From a virus: a stretch of DNA of 37,984 nucleotides. Where the stretch lies: positions 1 to 37,984 of the IMG/VR virus record IMGVR_UViG_3300046532_003821, one strand, 5' to 3'. The stretch's first letter is position 1; every line of letters begins with the position of its first letter. The translations under genes were made by a program, and so were the position numbers. The notes under the pieces were generated by a model. It had not been told where the DNA came from. It did no database searches and saw nothing but the letters and a program-made list of their open reading frames with translations. Shown in pieces: positions 7,636 through 20,300 of the stretch.

Positions 7636-8365
7636 AGATTACGGGCCGGACATTTACATAAGAGACGAACATGGGTTACTACAGAACGCGGAGTATGAAT
7701 TCAATGTGGACGGCTCAGTGAACTGGAGGGCGATGATTGACCCGTCCCACCTATTCCCAAGCAGGGACTGGTTCAAGACGAGGAGAATGGACATGCCCAC
7801 CTCGATTGAAGGATTAAAGGATCACCAACTATTAATCAAACTAAGCGGAATTAAGGAGCTTGCTAGACTCAGGGGTTTCTCGGAAATTCACTACGAAACA
7901 GTAAAATGCGAACAGGATCACGTGGCTGTAGTTTGTAGAATAAAATTTATCCCTAACTATGAAACAGGCGGAAGCCAAGTTGTATTTCAAGATATGGCGA
8001 ATGCTACAATTCATAACACTAGCGACTTCGGCCAAATATTTCTAGAGACAATAGCCTGCAACAGAGCGTTCGTTCGGTGCGTTAGAAACTTTCTAAATGT
8101 ACATATCGTCGGAGACGACGAAATCAACAAAAACAATAAACCAAAGAAGGATCACTCTCCCGTGGCAGGATTAACCCCTCATTCCATACTTAGTGGCGCC
8201 GCGCAGAAGAAACTAAACTGCGATTCATTTGACGGCTTTAAGCAGGTACTAAGAGACTGGTGGAGAGAAGAGAAGTACAGAAACGAGGACATCTCCAGCT
8301 GGGAGACGTGGGAAGATATTCCAGCCTCAGAATCAAGAGTTCTTCTCAAGCTCGTCAACGGCTGA
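7613..8365 (+). CDS. Possible Rad52-like single-strand annealing or recombination protein
   Basis: A 250-residue soluble protein without signal or membrane segments. Its centre (about 80-170) has strands ending in CRIKFIPNYETGG, then FQDMANATIHNTSDF and a helix ETIACNRAFVRCVRNFLNV. The arrangement of a beta sheet followed by a helix with A..NRAF.RC.RNFL recalls the Rad52-type signature in which a conserved helix carries KRAL-like residues, and I have the impression of similar uncharacterised proteins in marine phages. The C-terminal part is tryptophan-rich and acidic (RDWWREEKY, SSWETWED). Its neighbours include an SSB-like gene and nrdA, which fits replication or repair, but also sugar-transferase genes. 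It is the last plus-strand gene and overlaps the tail fibre gene tail-to-tail by 33 bp. The function is uncertain; the coding call is firm. Confidence 0.4.
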   Translation: MTKTKKTKDYGPDIYIRDEHGLLQNAEYEFNVDGSVNWRAMIDPSHLFPSRDWFKTRRMDMPTSIEGLKDHQLLIKLSGIKELARLRGFSEIHYETVKCEQDHVAVVCRIKFIPNYETGGSQVVFQDMANATIHNTSDFGQIFLETIACNRAFVRCVRNFLNVHIVGDDEINKNNKPKKDHSPVAGLTPHSILSGAAQKKLNCDSFDGFKQVLRDWWREEKYRNEDISSWETWEDIPASESRVLLKLVNG

Positions 8366-11300
8366 CTCTAGGGATACGACTTTTTGTGAGAGAGCCTTAA
8401 TACACTCAACAAGAAGAGGAACAATTTTTTCATACTTGACAGCCTTGTCTCCAGACTCTCTTTCTGAGACGACCTCAGGAAGAACCTTTTCAACCTCTTG
8501 AGCTATAAGCCCGACGTCTCTTCCGGAGTATACATTCTGATTATCCCTCCAGTCAAAGGATACCCCTCGAAGCTCGTTAACTTTTCGCATGGGTTCTGAG
8601 ATTACAGATATGTTTTTCTTATACTTCTTATCCGAAAGGGCGAACGAAATAACATCTCCAGTAAAGTAAGCGCCTCCATCAGCAGCAAAGAACAGTCTTG
8701 TTAAAGAGTCGGTGCTAGAGCCCGCGAGATAAGGGTTACCGAAATAGAAGGCGTTCTGCATTTGCTCAACCGTTGTTAGCTTAAAGTTAGACCCGAATAT
8801 AGCGCAAGTGTTAGCGCTGTAATTACCAACGAGCTCATTGTTATTACCGAACACATTCAAAGCAACCACGTCGCCAGGATTAGAATATGCCGAATTAGTT
8901 TTTTCGCTCGCACCGATAACTCTATTAGCATTCCCTAAGAAAACTGAGGAGGTTGTATTAAAGATAATATTGTCTGACCCCATAACTGTAAGCTGAGCCT
9001 CTTCATTCCCAGCACCAGAATTATCCCAGCATATTTTATTTTTAGAACCCAGGGTCGATACGGATGAGTACAAACAATCCGACCCCCCCTGCTTATTGTT
9101 TATTATATTTCCAGCACCACCGAGCACGGCATTCTTTAGTCCGTATCCTGAAGTCGAAGTGGATGCGATTATCAAAGAGTTCTTTGAGTTATGCAGGGAG
9201 TTTCTTTTGCCGCCAACAATGGAGTTATAAGAAAATAATTGACTAGACTCATCTGAATCACCCAACTCAACAAACTCCAGCATTCGCCTCATCTCGGAAA
9301 GGTTTCGGGAAGATTCCGTTGTTTTACCGGTGGCCCACATGTCTTCACCTCCTGATGATGACAGATCAAGACTAGCTAGCTTGGTGGTATTTTTGTCTGC
9401 CGGCCAAGTATGGCCCCCCACCGCGCCGCCGTTAATCATATTCGCCGCAATAACAAATGCGTCAGGCAGCGTGGCAGCTCCTAATGCCGCGTCGCCCCAT
9501 GAGAGATCGCTACTGGAACTATAATATGCCTCAGACACGGATTTTAGAGTAACAACCCTCAAATTATCATCCAGCCCAGACTGCAGAAGCATCCAAATGC
9601 CTTTGCCGCTACCTGCGTAGACATAAATCCACGGGAAAAAGTTTCGATCAATCCAAAGCACATGACCAACCAAGCTCGAGTCGGTCCTGTTAATATAATT
9701 TGAGTTAGGAGGGAGCTCGCCTCCGAGATTGTGGGCTTCGGTATTAATACGGTCTACAGGAACTTCCCCTAGCCAATACGCGTGCTTGTGACCATAGAGG
9801 GGAATAAGATACATATCCTTCCCCTGAATTTTAAAGGACTCACACTTGAACGCCCCAGAATGAGGAGCGGAGACATCGTTACTATGCTTAACAGTTAAAG
9901 GGAGAGAGTTTCTGTCGCAAGGCATGGTTAGAGCAATAAACGGATTAAGATTGGCGTACGGGTGGTCGCCGGCCTCCCAATACACATCTTCATATTCTCC
10001 ATTGGTCTGCTGAGTACTCCAATGGGTAAGGTAATTGCTTTTAGGAAATGTTAAACTGGCCCTACATGCACCACCAAACATCTCAGATAGCATCTGGGAA
10101 TACAAGTCGGAAGAGAAACCTTTCAGAGTAGTATATCCACCATTATTACCGAAAGTATTTTCAAACCACGCAAAATCACCTGCCGTCCATTGGTCCATTA
10201 CCCCCGCAGCCAAAAGTTTCCTTCTATAATCCCTCGAGAGATCAACAACAACCTCGGACCACCAAGGGGCTGCGGGACTCTGATGAGAAGAGCTAGTCAT
10301 AGGATAATTCTCAGAGCTACCAGTTCCGACGCTTTTCCAATTATTAAAATTCACATTACCAGAGCCTATAAAATTAGATTGACCATTAATAATACTACCA
10401 TAATCGCTCTTGCTAATTACATTACCAAACCCAGTAAGAATTGCACTGTGATCAGAATTAACAATCTTATTTGCCCTACCAGTCAATATAGCATTAAAAG
10501 AATCAGGCTTACTATCTGTATTTAATATAGCATTAGCAAAACCAGAACCAATAAAAGAAAAATCATTATCCAAAATATAATTACCATAACCAGAACCAAT
10601 AAAAGAGAATTTGCCAAATAAACTATTGTGTGCGCCACCTGTGATAGTTGAACATAGATTAGATTTTGTATCGGTAATATAATTAGCTACCCCACCTCCA
10701 CAGAATATTTGACCGCCAATCAATTTCTCATTACTAAAGCTAACGTGATTGAGGGCGTGATCTGTTCCGACTCCGATTGATATTGTACCGCTATCATTTA
10801 TTGAACCATTTATAACAGAACCAAACATTTCAAGTCTTAATCCGTTCCACCTAAGATAATTGCCCATGGGGCTATACAGCTCAAACATCGGAAGAGCAGG
10901 TGGAGCAACATACTTCGAACCATCTGCGTAAGTTAAATTACTAAATACTCCATCGGGGCATAGTTTTGTCGGATGGTATCCAAGAAAGTAACCAGGCTCT
11001 CTTGCGTATGGAATCGTCCATGTGGTTACATGAGGTTTGGCTTGAGTAGCCACAGGTGTTGGTGTGGAAGAAAATTTATCGGTATTATTAGGGTCATTAG
11101 GATCAATGTAATACTCAAGGGTATGCTGTGTATTTCCTACTGTTACGCTTGTGATATTGCGCATTTCAGGCTCATTTGCGTTAGCATCTCTATCGTTATA
11201 GTTTTTTCTAGGATCAGGTAGATTGTCTCCATTAGCAACATTATTTTGATATTCGTGGGCTGGATCGTTTTGGTTTTGAGATGGGCCATCTATCATTCGA

Positions 11301-14300
11301 TATATCATTTGATATACCGTAAAATTTTGCGTCAGCCAAAACGCAAGACCACTCACATCAGCGCTCCTGCCTAATACATTTTGATAAACCGCTTGAATTG
11401 CATCATTGTTATTTAATATAGAGTCTGCGAAATAGTGTTTAATCCCATTGTGAGATACTGAATACTTACCATCAGACACAAGATTACCATTCTCGTCGTA
11501 TTGCTCAACATTTGCAGTAACAGGGTAATTAGTACCCAAAGAAGAATTCAAATCAACCTTGACTCCGCCGGCTCCTGGAGTATATCCAGTTTGGTCCAAC
11601 TGGCTAGCTATAAAGCCCTGATAAGGATCATCTATACCTGTAACAATGCCTCTCTTGACAAATACATCGTCAGCAAGAAGCAGGTTAGTTGCGACTTGCT
11701 GGAAATGGATGCCAAACCTTTCCCATATTCTTGAGTTATCGCCCGGGGTAAAAGAGTCGTTGCCCGATGTGTTTTCTGTGGTGCCCGTAGGATATGTAAG
11801 ATCGTATATTGCTTTAGTAAAACCTAAACCGTAACTATCATTAAGCCTTCTAGTGGGAATGTCTTGGCCGAAAGCAAACTCTTCGGCGCCTTCTTTGGCA
11901 AGCCAATATTTTGCATTATAATATACAATATCCCGCCTCTCTTTCGTCCCAAAGTACGTTTCATCGACCTTCCAAGTTCCCCTGTAGGTAGTTGTCGCTC
12001 CGGTTGGACCGCTCTTTCTTGCGGAGATTACCCTATTGACAGTTTCCGCTTGACCCCCTTCAGTTTTCCAGTAGTCTCTCGTGTCGTAAACAACTACCCC
12101 AATAGGTATAGACACCTGACTTTCTTCGTCGAAATACTTTACCGGATTAACGCCTTGAGTTGTCGGCTTGAAAAATGTAAGCGCGGCCTGAATATCCCGA
12201 TCAAGGTGACCAGCGTCATAATCACCGGGCGAGGCAGGGTCCCCAGTCTCATTGGCATAATCATAAAGAATTTTATGAGTCACCTTATGAATGTCAGCAT
12301 TCTGGGCAAGTGGAGGGGATGCATTAACCAACCCCAACACGGAAGTTAAATTAACGCCAGCTTGAGAACCTTCTCCAGCCTCTTGGGTAGTATATCTTTT
12401 AATCCCAGATATTACTGGTACGGTATCAGCAACAAATATACCATAAGTCATAGGCGCGGGCATATCCGCCCAAGCCAACAGCTGGTCGCCGGCATTAAAC
12501 AGGGCGAGCTTAAAGCCCGGGGCTAAAGTTGGATCGCTATCAGAAGGAAGGCTAATGGTCACATACTTAACATCTTGATCGGAGACGTTGGACATGTCGC
12601 CATCAGTTCGTTTTTCTACCGTGGTCTGCATACTAGAACCGTAAGCGCTCGGGCCTCCATCCCGTACGTACTTTCCGTTATTATAATCGTGATAGTAAAA
12701 ATCAATTTGCTTGCCATCATAATTAGATATAGCATTAGGCGTAACAACCCATTTAATCTGATCTCCACTGCCGTCATAGTCGAAGTTGTGACCGTCTATA
12801 GTAAGATAACTAGGCGCGAGACAAGCCTTATTCAAACCGATGTACGCCTCGATTGTCGAAGTCAAGGCCTCAACCGACACAATCACCTCGGTTGCGCTAT
12901 CAGATGTAATAGGTATTTCGGTATTAAGGTTATCGGTAAATAAAGTTACAGTACTAGACCCATTATTTATCTCGACAACAGGAAGCTCCTCGGTGTCGAT
13001 ATAAGTCCGGCCAACCGTCCCGCCAGGATTAGCAGCCCCGCTATCAATTCTCGCAAGGGGCTGAGAAAGCTTGGTATACGTAGTCTTAATCTTTATCCTG
13101 TCCGCACCAATCGTTTTTTGGGAAACAGGGATATAGTACATATAATCCTTACCCGCACCGCTAGAAGTGTCCACGTAATCATTCCCAGAACCAGAATCTA
13201 CATCCTGCAAAAAGTGCCACTTTAAACCGCTGTAATAAATTAATTCTCTTTCCGTAGGATTAGCGCCTGTGGCAGCAGACAAAGTTTTTGGGGCGCCAAC
13301 TGTATATCTGTCAATTAAGTTCCTTGCGTCAGTCTTACGAGTTTTAGGGTAACATTCCCCATCAGGATCTCCATTCAAAAACTTTTCATCTACGACAAAA
13401 CCCTCGGAAGGAATAAGCTCAAAGGAAATGTTACTGCTAGTTGTAGCGTCTGCATGAAATTCATCAGACACATTCTCCGTGCCAAGAAATATCTGCATAG
13501 GCACGATGTTCTCAGCCCTATCAAGATCACCAACCCCCGTCTCCTCATAATACCTTGACCAAGTTATCATCTTTCGCAACAGATTCAATCTTATCGCATG
13601 ATCAATAGGCTCAGCGGTGTTTATATAAACTTCAGTAGAACCATCAAAAAGACTGTTTCCATCCACTACACCACTCCACTTAACTGAGTCCTTATCGACA
13701 GCGTCGCCTGTTGTATTATACGTCTGAAGAACTTTTGTTAGAATCTTTATCTCACTAACGTGATCTGAATTATCAAAATCTAAGTCCAGCCTAGCCTTAC
13801 CAACAACCTTTCCATTAGGATCTGTAATTTCAAATATATTTCCAGAAGCAGAACTCCCTTCATGAGGGTCTATAGCGTAACCCACTGGAGATGCATCCGT
13901 ACTAACAATAGAAACATTGGAACCCTGGATATAGTTTCCACGCAAAACATTACTTATCACCAAGTTAAACAAATGGGTATATGTATTAAGAGATGTACCC
14001 TCTCCAGTAGGAGCAAACAAAGATAGCTTACAAGGAATAACTCGGCTTATTATAGGTTGAAGCTGATGCCTGTCTGCGTAGTCAAGAGAACTTCCTGTAT
14101 CTGCTGCAAATCTAGTATCAAGCAGCCTCGTAATAAACTGGTCGTCAGAATCAACAGTCTCAACAAGTATATTAGCCTTTCCGTCATGAAGATCAACGAC
14201 TTCGAACTCATCAAGAATTTTAATGTTTTCCGCTGTAATTGCTGCGTCCCAGTTGTCGATAGTTATAGTGCCAGGGAAACTGTAATCAAACTTCCTGTCA

Positions 14301-17300
14301 ACCAAAAAGAAAGTACTCTTTCCATCGACAACTGAATCACTAACAGAATAAGTAAACTGTAGCGGATAATTACCCTGCCAGTCACTGCCGTCTCCTGGGT
14401 CAGCATTCGGAAGAGCGCCCCATTGGCTTGAAGTTATAACGGCCCCGTTGACACTATGAACATAGTCTCCCCACTGCCTCCTCAACATAAAGTGAGTCTC
14501 CTGGGGGTTATTAGGATCGCCCTCGACAGTAGGAGGCCCTTCATAAATAGCCAATTGCTCTCGCATAGACTCAACCCAATCAAGACCAATACTCTGAACA
14601 TTTAAATCATGCTCCTCAGTACCATACTTTAATTTAGGATAGATATTTATTATAGCAGTAGAGTCATCTCCGTTTCTTATTATACTACCCTCATCGGAAG
14701 TGAGTATGATAGATGCAAGATTAGCAGGCTTATCCTTTCTTGTTATAGTTATTTTTTTTCTATCCAGAGAGAACTCCTCTGGAATAATTCTCCAGTAATC
14801 GCCTTGAGTTATGGAATACTCTCCCAATGAGCTATTCCAACTATCAATCATCGCCTGGAGTTCGGCAGTGATATCTATTGAGGGGGCTTGGTTTATTAGC
14901 TCAGCACCAGAATGTACGTTTATACTTCTAAAAACGGCTCCATTGTATTTAGCTAAGTCTCCAGCAAGGTAGGTTCTATTCGAGTCGTAGGCAGGAGTCC
15001 TAGGCTTAATCATAAACTCCACAGTATAAGAGTCCGCCATAGGAATTAAGCTAGAAGGAAGCGCTTCGTTGGGGTCCAATAAATCAAGCTCTTCAAGATC
15101 GTCTTTAATTTCCTCTAAAGTATCTCTCTCGACATCATTAGAATTATCTGTTGCGTCGGTAATTGGCTTGCCAGTAAAAAGAATTAGTTGATTATTAAGA
15201 GAATCTACCTCAGGAATTGGGGTGCCTCCTCCCAAGAAATCTAAAGTAATAGAGCCTCCAGCATTAATATCGGAAAGGTCATTTAGACCCATAATGCCTA
15301 TCGCATCATTAGATATAGGCCCGTAAGCGTCATAAGCCTGCTGCTCCTCAACAGTTAAGCTGTCATGCGCGTTTTTACTAATGTATTGATCGTGAGATTG
15401 ATAATGCGCAGACTGCTTCCATATTCCAGGGTTTGTACCAGGCTCGGTTGAACTGTCGTTAACCAAAGCCTTATAAGAAAGATTATTATGCTTAACTATA
15501 TCCCCAGCGACATAGCTGCTACCACTAGCCCACTCCTTGCGCTCGTGAGCATAGGTTTGATTACCGACAAGCCTCGCAACATCACTACCGGCTAGAGTTT
15601 TACTAACGTCTCCGTCCACATAAATTCTAAGCTCAAGCTCGCTAGCGGTATAAGGAGAGCCGTCAACATGCCTAGCGTTTTGAATGGAATATTCTACAGT
15701 AATTCTTCCGTCAGAAGGAGAAATCAGTTGAGTTCGTGTTCCATAAATATCCTTATTAGAAGTATAGTAATGATTCCCTGCATGCTCGTCAAATGATACA
15801 AATTGACTCGTTGTAGACATTTCAATCTTAACAAATGGGTCCGCGCTTTCTTGAACCAAGGTTCCGCGCAAAACTAATTCCGCAGGAGTCCCCGTTCCAT
15901 CATCCCTAAGATACAACCCTCCCCTTGTTGTCTGAAAACCAAATTGCCCATCACCGCTAATAAAAAACCCAGGAACCCCCATTGTATCATGACCAAAACC
16001 CTTACTAGTAATAGATCCATACTCGTATTGAGAGCCGACAACAGAAAAAGGCTTAAAGCCGTCTTCATAAACCTGTTCAAGCATAGGTTGGAATAGAAGC
16101 TTCTCAGAGACGCCTAACTCATTGAAAGCTTGTTGCGTAATATAAGGATCCCCATTAGAGATATCAAAATTTTTAGTGGTGTCCTTCTTTTCATACATGT
16201 ACTTTTGCGAATCAGAGAGGACTCCTCCATTACGGGAAGGCTTAATAGAGTTGCCGATTTCTATCTTATGTGAACCAATAACTCCAGCCGTAATTTTATC
16301 TGCGCCAAGGTCAGCAACCTGAGCACTTGTTATTGTAGCGTTAGCTATGTTAGCTTGGCCGATTGTTGCATTGTTGAACGTTTCAAAATTAACCTCGACA
16401 AAATAATCATATCCACTAAGCTTAGTTCCGTTAGGCGTTCTGTCGATTCGAGCGATCTGAAAAGTGCCAGGATTCCTTGAGTCTTTCCTAAACAGACTTC
16501 TAGATGAATCAGTCTGTATCTTTTCGCTCTTTTGAACATGCAGCCCCCAAGTGCCGAGGCCATTAGGATTAGGTCCCGTAGCGCTAGTAGGCTCATCACC
16601 TTGAGGTACAATTCTTTTTGTACCACTCGAATTAGTAGTAGAGTCTCCATCGAAATCGTTAAGAATATCATTAAGCAGGCCAATTCTTGGGCCGTCTATA
16701 AGGTCGCCCAAGTTATCAATGTCAGTTGCCTCTGAATCTATAACCTCTGTGCCATCAGTTTCAAGTGCGTTATAAGTGTTAGAGGCTGGATTTCCCGTGC
16801 AAAAAAGATAGTAGCCAGAATATTGAATGCCAGTATCACGATCCTTCTCCTCTATGCCAGAATCAGAAGAATCGCTGCCGTGACCAAGGTCGCTCTCGAT
16901 ATCTCGTATGGTTATCCCCTCGTCAAAAGCATTGTGTCGCGAAAACCTAGGGGATACAGAATGATTAGTGTCATACCCATAAGCCCGATCAAAATATATA
17001 TATCTTACATGCTGATCGTCAGTGAGTTGAGTGGGACTGATATCTGCGCCGGAAGCGTCTTTGTATCTCGCGAGGTTTGCGGCGAAGAGCTCGTGCTGAA
17101 CACTCATTTCCCCAGAATCAATATAATAACCCTGTCCGGCGCTATACAAATAATGCCCATGCCACTTAAGGTATACGTCAGCACCGTCCTCCCTGAAAGA
17201 AAACGGATTATCAGGACGAAGCATTAAAGCGTGCGGAAACTCAGAGCTAAGGTCCTGCTCAAAATTCTCTATGTCTCGAATTGCAGGCTTGCCGAGATCC

Positions 17301-20300
17301 TTCTTGACCTGACTACTGTCAGGATTAACAGGGTTAGCATGAAGCCTGCTTCTATTTCCCGCGCGATCAACGGACTCTAAATAAAAGTAACCTCTGGCGT
17401 TAGAATCTCCTTGAACGCTAATTGAAGTTTCCGTAGACGGAACCTGTACCTCAACGATCTCTACATTGGGGATCAACTTCCAGTGAGTAGTGTCCCCTAC
17501 CGCACTTGGCGCGTTACCAGCATTAGAAGTAGTCTTAGACTTAAAACAGCGGCTACCCAGAAAGACAACATCATTAACACTATAACTCTTAACAACACTA
17601 TAATATATTAAATTATAAGTATGAGAACCAGTACCATTATTCAATACAGTATCAGTTCTTACTCGATCAATAATATCATCTTTATATATAATATTTCTAT
17701 CATCATATATTGTAGCATTAGGCAATAGAGCCCATTTTGCAGGAGTGTCATTCGGAGACTCATCAGTAACGCTCTCTAAGGCCCTGTAAAGCCTTGTTCC
17801 CGACTTGTTTGTGCCTAGTATCGTTGGCTTAAATTGAACAAGGTCACCAGAGCCATAGGGCTGCCCAGCAACCCAGTAGGGCCAACTTACATCTAAGGCG
17901 TTTTTAAAGTCAAAGTCTTGCTCAAGGAAATCAGACTCCTGGTAGCTGTACCCTTCGGTATTAAAATTAATAATCTCCTCTTCGCTGGCGGATTTACTAA
18001 TCGGATCACTACCAACCAAATTCCAGAACATTTGAGTATGATCCCGATTATCTAAAATATAATACAAATTATAATAATCAAGGTCAGTAGTACCAACAGG
18101 AGGAGTCCAGTTAAGCTGAAATGTTTTATTGGCGCCGGTAATTTTTAAATCGACAGGCTCAGAGGGAGCATCGAAATCAAGAGTTCCTATAGCTCCTCTT
18201 TCGTCCTGGCTATACCTATGAGGACTGACTGGGGTAACACCTTCAAAAAGCTCGGCCTGCCCGCTACCAAACAAGTCAAACGGAATAATCATGTAGTCAT
18301 ACTCTGTGTCTTGAGCAAACCCGTTCTCACAGAGCATAGGGGGGAAGTCTTGGTATGAGCTATTATTTTCTGTTACCCCTATATTAATTCCGTTAACAAT
18401 AGGCTGCTTAGAGGTATTACCTAAGGAAGAAACTCTTCTTACATAAAAGCCGTCCCCTCCTCCGTATTGCTGCTCCCCGTTTGTAGGATTAATCCCGTAG
18501 TTAAACAACATCATCTCCTCTGAATTTGCGGTTAAGTCTTGGTCTACAAAAAAGTCAGTGGACTGCTTGTTATAAAAATGGCCACCTTGCTGCGGGTTAG
18601 AATTGTCTTGATAAACTTCGGAGTAGCAAGTGACAGGATCGCCCGACAAATCTGGCTCGACATGAGGCCTTCTAAATATTTCTATATACTGAATTCTTTC
18701 GTTAGGGGGCAGCTCAAAATGGACGTTTCCAGCATGAACCCTGACGGCAGAGTGATTACTGCCTCCGTCAGTATTATCATTCTTAGAATTACCCTGATCG
18801 TTCAAACTTTGCGTGCCTCCCCCCAACTGAAATACCGGCGGAGAATTATAACCAGTTTCTTCGACAAGGTGAGTGGTAACATTGTTTTTGTTTATCAACT
18901 CAACTCGAAGCTTCACCCGCCTTTGAGCGTCAACATGCCTCTCCTTGCTATCAAGATTGTGAGGCGTTACATCACTACCATAACTTGCATTATATACAAC
19001 CCTAAACGGATCGTGGACAGATTTATCAAACGACATATCGACTGCTCGCCTTTGGTTGCGGTTATGATCATTAAACCAGCTTCGATATAAGTGCTCGCTT
19101 TGCTCCTTGGTTAAAATGAAAGAGTTCTCTGAAGAAATTTGAAGTTTATTTTCGGCCTTTAGAACAACTCCCGGCTTGTCAATAGTAGAAGACCCCCCTC
19201 CTGCGTCAGCAGGTTCCCCGTTAATAATTGCGAGCGCTGGATCTGCTTCGGAAGGAATTAAGTGCGACAAGTCCCTTGCGTCTCTAACGGGAAAGCTGGA
19301 GGCGGCATCAGAGTAATCGTCAGGACATATAAAACACGCAGTAAAACCCTCGATAGTATTTACAGTATAATCGGTCTTTATCTTATACGCGACATTTCCG
19401 TCTAGATCTTTAGTTATGTCAACCGTATTCCCGACGGAGTCCTTGACTTCCCAACTAATTTGAAAAGATCCCTTATTCTCCCCAAGCGTTGACCCGCTTT
19501 CTTTTATTTCTAAATTTTGTATCTCAAGATAAGAGCTCCAAACCTGAGTCGAGTCAAGAGCAAGCTCAGGAGTGTCAAACTCCTCATGAGAAGTTCCAGA
19601 TTTCTTTATTCTCCCATTGTTAACGGCGAAGTAAGACCCAAACCCATACGCATCATGTAGCTCTATTATATATTTATAATAATTAGAGTGCGTGGCAGAG
19701 TGCCACTCCTGTAAAGACGTAGAAACCTGTCGTATAAGCAGCCTCTCTGAACTGACAAGGGAATAAGCTCCTCCGCTAGCATCGCTTCTGTATTTAAGAA
19801 GCTTTATCTGGCCGTGGTCAAGGTCTGGATCAGAAGCCTGAACCTCGACCTCCATGCTTTGGCCGTAAAGCTCAAAGGTGGCAGATTCAAGAAAAGGTTT
19901 ATCATTTTCCAATATAGCTATAGCACTAAACTTATGATCATCTTTCTCATCACCATTAGCATCAAGATCTATGTTATAAAAAATATCATAACCAACTATC
20001 TTAACTATAATCCTTCTATCCTGATCAGTAATATTATTATACCTATACAAACTAATAATAGATTCTTTATTTAAATAAATTGAAAAGTCTGTATAATTTT
20101 CTAATTTCTCTTGACTATACAGCCAATCGTCAGGCACGTTAAGCTTACCGACAAGCCCACTATCGTTAACCGTAGTCCCATCCCAAGAGGTATAGAACTC
20201 AACATTAAAATGGCTAAACATCGGGTTATCAGAACTCACAGAACCGGCCTTATTGCCAGCCAATCTAGCGTTAGCCTTCAAGGAGAATTGTAATTGAAAA

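Noticed and set aside
8336-8365. Bidirectional terminator in the convergent overlap
   Set aside because: Only a very short AAGA/TCTT palindrome is present and no T-run follows on either strand.
10345-10720. CRISPR-like array from the regularly spaced DNA repeats
   Set aside because: The 48-bp periodicity is in frame and encodes a 16-residue protein repeat; copies are degenerate with no constant repeat and unique spacer structure.
11864-12349. 161-codon plus-strand open frame within the fibre gene
   Set aside because: It is antisense to a well-supported coding frame, has no ribosome site or family motif, and its composition is that of a shadow frame.
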